Assembly (NCBI RefSeq): GCF_015706575.1 | Contig: NW_024037050.1 | Span: 2,480,001 to 2,544,000 of the forward strand | From: Patiria miniata | Lineage: Eukaryota > Echinodermata > Asteroidea > Valvatida > Asterinidae | Reading direction: 5' to 3' | Length of the DNA stretch: 64,000 bases | Part shown: positions 45,576-56,500 of the stretch, one piece after another | Layout: each line of letters starts with the position of its first letter | How positions within the stretch are numbered: position 1 is the stretch's first letter | Position numbers and translations under genes: made by a program | The notes under the pieces: model-generated | What the model saw: only the letters and a program-made list of their open reading frames with translations | Told to the model about the DNA's origin: nothing | Database searches by the model: none

Positions 45576-45734
45576 TGTCACGATGTTACAGCGTCTCCAA
45601 ACCAGAGCAACTCCCTCTCAAATTCAAAGAAAAATATTCTTAATGATAAACTTCCCCGAGTGGGGACTTAACATTGTAAAGGCACTTATTAGACTTTAAT
45701 TAATTTGCAATATTTCCACCTTTTCCAAATATAC

Positions 45735-45985
45735 TGATACATTATCGGTTGATTTTTGATACCTATTATCGGTTGATACAGTATCCGTTCCGTGGTGATA
45801 CATTATCGGATACAATTATTTTGTAGTTACATTATCCGTCGACACGTGATACGTTATCGGATACTAATTTTACTACACTATCAGTCAATTTTTGCTACAT
45901 TATCGGTACAATATCGGTCAATTTGTGATACATTATCGGTTGGTGATACGTTATCCGTTGGTTACTACATTATCAGTTGTAACAG
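45735..45985. repeat. Degenerate GATACATTATCGGTTG minisatellite
   Basis: About ten imperfect 22- to 30-bp units of TGATACATTATCGGTTGAT type. Confidence 0.75.
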
Positions 45986-45999
45986 ACCCTAACACTTTT

Positions 46000-47440
46000 T
46001 TTTTAAAATCTCCATTTTTCGTAGGCCCTTGGGCACAGTGCCGATAATCCGGGCCTGTGGCAGTGTCGTATCCAGCAAAAGACCTCTCAAAGATATTTCG
46101 TCATTAGTCCGAACCCCTGTTATTTTCAAAAACTATAAGGGCAACGGCGGAAAGCTGTGAATGGAATATAAATACGATGTAATAAGAAGCAATTAAAAGG
46201 TTGGACTTATTCTTTCTTGACCCGATATTTATTGACCCAAAATATACAAATCCAACCAACATTTTGCTTCAGGACTATATGAAATTTGTGCTAGGCCTAT
46301 GTGTATCGCGCGCGCAGAGAGCTGTGGTACCGGAAGGTATCATAGAGAGTTTTGAGAGCCATGAAATTGGGGAATTGATTAATTGAGATATATGGCACGT
46401 GCAGTGCACGTCTGGGCTGGACTTGGGCTTCCAGTTCTGAGTATTTTGGATGCAATTGGGTCCGAAAGTGGCCCTATAGCCAAATCAAGATTTGCCGTGC
46501 CCTCAAATCCTTCAGTATTTGAGCATATTGTGGGCCATGAGCTTGAGGTTTGTAAAAAATAAGGATGGAAGCCTTGCACAGGACTGAGCTTGTATTTCTG
46601 TGAAATTTTAATAAAAATTGGGGCGTCCTAAAAGCCATTTCTCAAAATGGCGAAGGGCTTCATGACTATTTTAAGCGGTGATCATATTCGGATGGAAATT
46701 TCTTCCAAAAGTCTTCATTTACCCCAACAAAATTGAAAAGAAAATGAAAGATGATGAGATAAGCTTTAATATGATGTGTGTCTCAAACACCTTTGGGGAG
46801 TTGTGAGCGTTTTTCCTGACTTTCTGAGTTGGGGCATTTATCATTGGGGTCGAAGTTATTCACTGGTCTGGCAGTTTATGTACTGGTCTGGCAGCTGGAC
46901 CCTTCGTTTAAGGGGGAGGGTCTTCTTTGGGTGAGAATTTCTCCAAAAAGTCATCCGTCAACCCACCAAAAATTGAAAAGAAAATGAAAAATAAAATGTT
47001 GATCATCATTTTTCTGTGCAGCCTGAACCCCTGTCAGAGTTTTGAGTATTTTTAAAAGAATGTTGAAGTATGGGAATGTATATTATTGGTGTCTTTGGGA
47101 TTTTCGGGCCTTTTCGAAACACTGGCTGCGTTTGGTCTTTGGCTTAAGGCGATTTTTGGCTCCCGACATCGGGGACTCCAGCTACATTTTAGCATGTTAT
47201 GGCCTGTTATGCTTCAGAAACATTCAATCGAATGACAATGACTGTTAGAACATTTCCATTTGGTTAGCATCAAGTCGGAGGCAAACCCGAAGACGAAGCA
47301 TGATATAGCGCCCTCTTTTGATGGTCACCAAAAACCAAAACCTTCGAAAGTGAACGGGTTTCCACACACCTTTTTTGTACACCGCACAATGAGAGAAAGC
47401 ATAGCTGGGTACCAGCCGAAAGAAGGATAACGGCCACATT
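46000..47440. other. Upstream flank of the E2F gene
   Basis: No gene was recognised. Two imperfect copies of a roughly 150- to 200-bp unit (sharing TTGAAAAGAAAATGAAA near 46734 and 46974) lie at about 46690-46880 and 46915-47060. No clear TATA box or E2F site was identified near the start. Confidence 0.4.
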
Positions 47441-47447
47441 AAACAGC

Positions 47448-47570
47448 ATGGCAGCCGAGCTGAGCCCAGGAACACCTGCCAACAGGCATGAGAAAAGCCT
47501 CGGTTTACTCACCACAAAATTCGTCAGCCTCCTACAAGAGGCTAAAGATGGGGTCCTCGATCTTAAATTG
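47448..47570 (+). CDS. E2F4/5: E2F exon 1 (start and first part of DNA-binding domain)
   Basis: Start ATG in context AGCATGG. The exon encodes [20 protein letters not shown] then [20 protein letters not shown] and L. Donor TTG/GTATGT, phase 0. [14 protein letters not shown] is the conserved first helix of the E2F winged helix. Confidence 0.92.
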
Positions 47571-50500
47571 GTATGTGAGGGGAGTTTTAGCGTGAATGAG
47601 GGTAATTTTAGGGATGTTTCCGTTGTTGACAAGGTTGTGTGTACATTGCGGTGCGCTTGCAGTTTGTGTGTATTGGAATGCGGGCCGTGCATTGTGTTTA
47701 TTGTGCGTGTGTGTATTGTGAATGCACACGACGTACGTAGTCGGTTACGCACGATATTTGGTTCAGTATTTAGCAGGTGACCCGTAAATTATTGGTGCTT
47801 TTACTTTCGTCTTTGTCCACTGCATTTCAAAGTAATATTGCAGATCAAGTCAAGGCTAGTGCAGTGACAGTGGATATTTGACTGTGTTCTCTGTTTTTTT
47901 CTTTAGAAAATAGAAGTTTAGACTTTGGCCTTGGCTAGTCCGAGTAACTTGGACCCAACTTATCGTCTTTTTTAACATTTGGACATGGTCTGGCGATAGT
48001 GGGGTCCAAGCTAATACCGCGACCTGGACAACATCATCCTGTCACTGTCCCAAAAACCAACATTTTCCAACAAAAACATCAGATTTCACCTTCAAAACGG
48101 CCTCCAAATTTCTATATGCCACCTGAGGTACAAGTAGACATCGATAATTAAGATGGTTGTACTGAAGTTTACTTACGATCCGGAAAAAAGTGAAATTTTC
48201 CGTTCATTTCGGAGAGCTCCCCTCGCGATCTTGAACACGTTAAATTTCCGATCGTGTTTAATGTTTGAACGACGCGATTTCTTCTACATGCCCAGCGTAC
48301 ATTCGATGGTTTCCGTATCCCGAGTGCGATTCCGTTACCGAGCGCGCGCGATGCATCGATTATGATAATGAGTCACGTTTGTAAACACATACACTGTACA
48401 TGTGCATTTCGAACTGTAAAAGGGAATCAGGAACCAGGGGAATCGGGAACCAGCTTGAAGTGGTACCCGCCATAAAAGCTGCGCTAGTTCCCGACTCCCT
48501 ATTATCGTTTGAAATGCACATGTGTTTACAAACGTGATCCAGTCTACTCATTATCATAATCGATGCATCGCGCGCGCTCGGTAACGGAATCGCACTCGGG
48601 ATACGGAAACCATCGAATGTACGCTGGGCATGTAGAAGAAATCGCGTCGTTCAAACATTAAACACGATCGGAAATTTAACGTGTTCAAGATCGCGAGGGG
48701 AGCTCTCCGAAATGAACGGAAAATTCCACTTTTTTCCGGATCGTAAGTTAACTTCAGTACAACCATCTTAATTATCGATGTCTACTTGTAACTCAGGTGG
48801 CATATCTAGTAATTTGGAGGCCGTTTTGAAGGTGAAATCTGATGTTTTTGTTGGAAAATGTTGGTTTTTGGGACAGTGACAGGATGATGTTGTCCAGGTC
48901 GCGGTATTAGCTTGGACCCCACTATCGCCAGACCATGTCCAAATGTTAAAAAAGGCGATAAGTTGGGTCCAAGTTACTCGGACTAGGCCTTGGCCTACTC
49001 CCTTTAGTCATGTTAGTTTACTAGCGTCTGGCTGAGTAGCTCTTGACTGGCACAGCACTGTCACTGACATGACTGAACAATAATGTGCAGTGTTTTTCTG
49101 AACGTACAAATTTTACAATGACAATCGTCCTCAGGTTGCATGCTTTCATTATTGTTGTGACTTCGTATTTACAAGATCCTGGAGATGGGAATCAGACAAT
49201 ATGCATGAAATGCAATAGGCCCTATGCACTTTCAATGACTTTGGCCTTTAAAATGGCTTGTAATTTGATACCCGATGATGTCATGATGACCTCGGATTTT
49301 TTTTTTAACATCTTCGGACTGGGGTTCAACTTCAAGTTCATACCAGGTTTTATCATAATCCCGTAAATCGTTTGAAAGAAACTCGGTTCGTTTTGATTTT
49401 GAGGCTTCTGTCTGTATTTTGAATTCACCTAACTTTGACCTTCCAGTTGACCCGGAAGGAAAGGTCAAACAACTTTGACTTCAAATCAAAAATGTTCATC
49501 AAGGTATCGTCCATCAGATCACAAAGTATGAACGTGATCGTTCATTTTGTTCATGAGTTATAATTGATGGAAAATTGTCATATATTTTGACTAAAAAATC
49601 GCTTGTATTGTAATTTGATAACCGATGATGTCATCGTGATGTCATAGTAATATGCACCTTTCGGGATGAGGGTCGATATATGTTGGAAGTTACAAGTTCA
49701 TACCATAAACCGTTTAGGAAGAAACCCGCGGAGAGTTATTGTCCGGAAAAAAAGAAAGAAAAAAAGAAAGAAAGAACAAAGATTAATCGAAACAATTCCA
49801 GACAGTGGTCGGGTTGTGCCCGACCACTCAATGGCTAATTGGTTTCTAACTTGAGTTGCGTGCTTGCGAACCAGGAGCACTATCCACTAAGCCACCAGTC
49901 TTTCAATGCCAGTTGGCAATTTAATATGTTGTAAAATGTAGGGCTAGTTGTATACACGTGCATGAGGACACTATACATCTGCCGGCATAAGAATGGAAAA
50001 ACAAATGTGAGACCAGTTCACGGCTATTTAAACGCTCCGTTGTATTTATCGTATCTTTGATGATTATGAAAATAAGAAATAAAGTTCTAATTTCTGGCTT
50101 TTCCTTCAAACGGCTGGCCTTAAAGGGAATATACAACATTTGCAAACTTCAAAAAATAAAACTACCAAGTTTTTACGAAATACCTTACTAGGATGTTGGT
50201 AAATGACAGTCTCAAGCATCTTGTAAAGTTATGGTACCTGGTGTGAAGTCATTTTCAAGAAAATGGTATTTTTGTAAACATTTCCAACGGTGGTCGGCCG
50301 ACCAGCGTTGGAAAACCTAACTATTTTTCAACTACTGCTCCAAATTTACCATTTTTTTTCAGTCCAAATTTTGTTTGCTATTGGTTACATGTTCATGAAC
50401 GGGTGCAGGCCAGCTAGACTGGTTCCCTTGCCTTACAATTTTCCATCATCTATAAATTGATCCATTTTATCTTTTGTGGAGTCAGGGAACCATACTACTT

Positions 50501-53500
50501 GAACATTTTTGTTTTTCTTGGTTTTTCCAGCATTTTCGAAGACAAAACTTCAAAAATGTCAGTGTAACAATATTTGATCTATTATACTAACCCCTCAAAT
50601 AGTTCATTTCTGAAAATTACAGCAAAAGCCAATGATGTACATTCCCTTTAAGCCTTTTATCTTTTTCAGGGCCAATAAAGCAAGTAAAGTATTCTAAAAA
50701 AGAAAAAAAAAATTATAAAAAATTACCATAAAGGGTTTCCAAATGTTACAAATTTCATGTGAGTCCCGAGGCATGGGTATTTGGACAATTAACCCTAACC
50801 CACCTCAATCCTCCCAAATCCTCCCGGCATTTTGGAGGATTTTGGAGGATTGAGGGTGAATAGTGTTTGAGAAACATGAGGATTTTGGAGGATTGAGGAT
50901 GAATAGTGTAGAAGCACTTGAAGATTTTGGAGGATTGAGGGTAAATGGTGTTTGAAGAGGAGGAGGATTTTGGAGGATTGAGGATGAATGCATTTTGAAA
51001 GGCAGGACTGTCTGACGATTTTGAAGGATTGAGGCACTGGGTATCCTCCATTTAAACATAAGTGCATTGTTTTGGAGGATTTTGGAGGGTTGAGGATGGT
51101 TCCTAACGAAAAGGGCCTAGGGGTTAGGGTTAAGAGTTTTTGTGACATTTGTTCTGAGGTCTAGCATTTAACAATTGTTCTGAGGTCTAGCATACGTAAA
51201 GTTCATTGTAATTGACCTGCAGGATTCACTCATACATGCTAACAAATCGTTTGCTTACAGGCAGCTGATACATTAGCAGTACGACAGAAGAGACGGATAT
51301 ATGACATCACAAACGTCCTGGAAGGAATCGGTCTGATTGAGAAGAAATCTAAAAATAGCATACAATGGAAGTGAGTACAAACCCAGATTTATTAATGCCT
51401 GAGACAGTTTACCCATTTCTATTGGTGGAGAGCCCGTCACGTGGGTGGTTTTAAAGTTGATAAAACACTTTTTTCTGGTGTCAGATGAAATTTGGGCTCC
51501 TATGAAATCTGGCCCCTTTTGTTGGTTGAACCCTCACATGTGACCAGTCACTCTCCTAATTATCTTCACTTAGGCATGCGCTGTCCATATTCCGTAGAGT
51601 CCTAAATTCACACTACACCTGTACCGCTGTGTTCTGCGCCACATCGCGCAGTACATGCCACTAGCGCGCCAATCTCCATATTAGGAGATTTTTAGTACTA
51701 CTCGTGCGAGGCACATACCATAAACATAGCTAGAGGCGTGATTCACAAAACATAGAGTAAAATTGTTGGAAATATATAATTTTGGACTTGTTTTGACTTA
51801 TTGACCGAAAGGTATTAATGAATGGGAATAAACATGTGCTTGGCCAATATTAAACAATTACGTTTAAAACAGGCTATGGGCCTGGTTGCCAATAAGGGAC
51901 ATTGCCTTCGGCTCGGGCCATTATCCACGTCCAGGCCCCTAGCCGGTTTTAAACGTACTTGTTTAAAACAGGCCAAGCAATCTGGTTCTAGTTTGATCTT
52001 GTCATTGTTAATAGCTCTGTACCACAAAGTGTAATCTTTTTCGAGCACAGAGAACATAAAGCTTGATCTCAACCTTGGAAGTTTCACATGCTACATGGCA
52101 CACAATTTCATGGTCAATCTTTAAGTTCCCGAATCTGAATCGTCTCTCGCAGGGGGGCGGGGCCAGGCTGCAACACGACGGAGATGTCAGACCGGTTAGA
52201 GGTGCTGAAGGAGGAACTACGGGAGATGGACAGCGTTGAGGCTGAGTTGGATGAACTGAGGAGTAGGATACAGCAGAGCATCAGGAATGTCACAGACGAC
52301 CAAGAAAACAGCAGATATCCTTCTTTTTTTTTAATAAAAACTCACCGATTTAACACTTTATTTTGTATTAACCTGACCATCTAGGGTAAAAAGACCATAA
52401 CTTTGCAGAATGCAGCAGCATGAAAGACTTGTCAAAATAAGAGGCCGGTTCAGTGAAGCAAGATCCATCAGGTCAAAAGTCTCAACGCCAGACTGCCTCA
52501 GAGTCTGTGGTCACCAACTGCAGCAGGATACAGCCGTGGCATTGTTCAATGGGACTAGTAGCTCTCATTGCCTTAGAATTGGCAGTTGAGTCATCTGGTG
52601 TTGACAGCTCAGTGCAGCAAGGTCCCACAGACTTTTACACCTTATGTGCACAGTGCTGCATCTGGCTGGTTTAGTGTGAAGAGGACACAAAAGATTTCAG
52701 CTTCCAAAAGGAAGAGGAAGACCCCAAACAAACAATAAACATTCAGTCAGTCATGAGCCAATGTGGCCCATCAGGCCGGCGTTTGTCTCTGGTTTTCTTA
52801 GCACAAATTGACTGAGAATATTTCTGTTCCCACGGATTTGATGTCAGCCCATCGCAGGTTACTCCCCAGCTAATGCTGGTACCCATACATACTCCTGGGT
52901 GGAGAGAGGCAAGTCAGGGTGAAGTGGCTTGCCCAAGGACACAACATAAGGTCAGCAGCTGGATTCAAACCCCGGACCCTCTGATCATGAGTCTGGAATA
53001 CTAACCACTAGCCACACTTTCCCATAATAGACAGTAGTGTAGATAATTTTTTTTAAATGTTTTAAAGCGCTTCACTGACAGGATCAAGCCAGAGTCATCA
53101 GAGGTGGATGGGGAGGATAGGAGCAATACATGTGACTGGTCAGCCATGTTTGATGTACACCTCCAAGCGTGGAGGTCTTGAGCAAGTCTCACTGCTGAGT
53201 GGATTGTGAGACCAGCCCATTCAATTATATTGTCTGTCTGTATGGATTTAGGTCGGCCCCTCCCTCTTTTCCCCCTCGATTTACCCTCAAGGATCATTAC
53301 TCCTATCTCCCCTGCACTTCTTCTGGCCACATGTCCAAAGTAATTGAGCTTTCATCTACAGATGGAGGTCAGGAGACATTCATTTGAGGATACTTCAGCT
53401 AGGATGGACTCGTTTGATCTTTTCTCTGTCCATTGGACTTGTAGTAACCATCTGAAGCACCACATTTTAGAAGAGTTGATTTGAAAACGGGATGAAAATC

Positions 53501-56500
53501 TTATCAAAACTTATCTTCCTTAACTAATTCTTTCACGTTGGCGTATGTCACCCATGAAGATCTCTGCAGATGTTTCAAAGGAGACACGTTACTAGCAACC
53601 CAAGCCCCCTCAGGAACGCAGCTTCAGGTGCCAGTCCCAGAAATTGTAAGTACAAATTGCAAACCGGAGACAAGAGTCCTGCATGAATGTAGAAAGGAAA
53701 AATGTGCTCACGACTTCCAGAGATGAAACTTTTCCGATTTTAATCGGAAAACCGACTTTTTGAATTTTCCAACGAAATTTCCGATTTTTTTACAGTGTGT
53801 CCCACAAAATTTGATTTAGTAAGGATTTTTCTCACAAAATGTCATTTTATTTCAATCATAATTTCGAAGAAAAGTCGATGAAAAGTCGATGGAAATGGCA
53901 CGTTAAAATCATCGCGAACGTAGTTTTAATCTCTTTCTCCAGTCGTTATTGGAGTGTTTCAACTGTAGAAACACAGGGCATAACACTGATCGGAGCCTTC
54001 TCCGGCTGGACAAAAGGTTAAACATTGACAGGCGACATGGAAAAATCACTGTGTCGCACGTGCGTGCGAATATATGCAATGGTACCAGCGTACGTACCGC
54101 ACCGTACCGTCCGCTAGCACATGGCCGGTCGGGAACGGGTATAGCCTTGTGAACGATCCAGTGGATAAAATCATTATGATGTGCGATTTTCGGAGGTTTC
54201 AAATTTAGTTATACAAAATGCAATGCTTTAAAATTAATAAAAATCGTGATTATCTCGGGGATAGCGAAGAGAGCATTAGCGAAACACTTCACTGGCATTT
54301 GTTGGAAGAGAAGGACGATAATACCTGATTTTTCCCCACGTATGAATGCAAGTGGAGTAGTGGAGTTGTGTGGTTGAATGGACATGATTGAAGCACCATG
54401 AACGGTGCCTTTGTCTTTCAGACTTTTCCCTAGACTTTCTCAAGTAAGAAGTGAACTTCTTTATTGATGACTCCATTACTCTAACTGTAATTCTGGCATT
54501 TTATGCAATGAAAACACTGACCATTTTTTTCATCGTAAAATTTTGTTTGAATCGAAAATAAAGCAGGAGTAGGTGTCCGGAAATTGGGCATGAAGTGTAT
54601 TGTAGATGCATGTACGTATGTGTAATGCAGCATGGCCCAGATTTCGGACACGTATTTTTTCTTCGGCATTTTCCGATTTTTTGGCCATATGTCAGTTTCA
54701 TCTCTGAGCATGAAACGACTGAGAAGATTTCTATTCCCTCTGGATGGGATGCTAGTCCATCACAGACTACTCCCCAGCTAATACCGGTACCATTTATACT
54801 CCTGGGTGGAGAGAGGCAAGTGGGGATGAAGTGGCTTGCCCAAGGACACAACATATGGTCAGCAGCTGGATTTGACCCTCTGATCATGAGTCACAAACCC
54901 TAACCATTAGGCCACACTCCCAATAAAAGAAACCCCACCCCAAAAATTCAAATCACCGAAGTTGTCTAAAGGGCGTTGTAGCTTTACGGTGTAAACTGCA
55001 ACTTTCGCGAGTGCCATGTTGCACGTCAGAATGCACATAAACGTGAAATCTGTTTCAATATAGCCTAGTTTTCATTTAAAAATTCCCCAAAAATGACATT
55101 CAAAACCTTTCTTTTTGGTTGTCTGAGAAGTTACTAAATAATTTGTAAAGTTGGTTTTCAGGAAAAATAATTTTGGCTATATTTTGTGAACTTGTTTCTC
55201 CTGCAGTGCGCGGACAACAAAAAGCGCTACCAAATTCACCTCAAAAGCTACAAGGGTCCCATCTTTGTCACGCTAGTCAACAAAGATGAAGCGAGCGACA
55301 GTCCCGTGGTCGTGCCGGTACCGCCCCACGACCTGCAGCCGGCGGTGCTCAGTGGTGGCGGGGTACCGGTGGGGAGCAGGCTGGTCCCCACCGATGGGTT
55401 TCCCCAAGAGACAAAGCCGGTGGTGCCCAAAGTGGAACCGGCCCCCAAGCCGGCGGAAGTGTTTCCAGTAACGATCAAGAAGGAGGTGGACGCTAACGGA
55501 GCTAGCCCAGGTTGGTGGTTTTCTTCGCCCTGGTAATTTGCTGTCTGAGGTTGTTGTCTGGCTTTCTTAAGCCCCACATATTCAGGGCTGTCCATTTTTC
55601 GAATAATTTAGTACTCAATTACTCGAAACTACGTGTGACCGAATATTCGGATATTGAAACTGCCAGCTGCAAGTGCTTGCTGCGCCGGTAAAAAGTTGCA
55701 CAAAGAGTGTGCCATTAAACATTTGCGTGCGGCAATGGTTATGGGGCGCTGGAGTGTTTCACAGTTAATATTTTATGACTGTAAGGCCCAAAAAAATAAT
55801 AAGTTGGTCTCTGGTCAGCGCGCGCGTAGATTTTAATCATGTGTGTCGATCTGGGTTTTTTTCAAAATGTTCCGCGGTAGCTCCAACAGCACCTCAATTT
55901 TTTTTTACCAAAGAGCACCAAGGAATGGGAAATTGCACCAAGGCAAATGATCGAAAGCACCAAGGCAAATTATGGAGGACACCAATGTACATGAGGACAC
56001 CAAAAAAGCAAAATAGATACCCCACCTTGTCTGTACAATCCAAGCTTGAAGAAAGAAAAAAAAGCCGCGTTCCCGCGTCAATTCCAGAACTTTGGTCTGA
56101 CCAGAGACCGAATATTTTTTTTTTTTGGGGTCTAATAAGGCTTTTAACCTAAAGAGGATGTGAACAATGAACCACCGTCAACAAAAAGTGACCGTTGACA
56201 AAAAAGTGACGCCTGACAATGAAGCGCCACAACTTTACGAAAAAAATAACATCAAAGTCATCTACATATTATGTGTGTAGTTTTGTTTTTGTTTTCCAAT
56301 ATTCAAACCGGCAAAAAGCTATTTGAATATATGGTTGATGATCGGATATTCAACTATTCGGCATATTGGGGACAGCCCTAACACATTTTGCTGATCCTTT
56401 CTTTCTTACAGTAGATAGCCTTAAGGACATCCCCACCGATATGCTGTTTCAGCCAGGTGAAGATTCCCTCATGGATACCCAATTGTTAGATGACCTCATA

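Noticed and set aside
52184-52384. Extension of E2F exon 3 to the stop at 52384
   Set aside because: The reading after ENSR is unlike any E2F and begins at a consensus U12 donor; the true reading resumes at 53537.
53001-53330. 109-codon minus-strand frame in the U12 intron
   Set aside because: Resembles decayed repeat-derived sequence (a short [14 protein letters not shown] stretch as in LINE tails), but no further reverse-transcriptase motif could be found; left unannotated.
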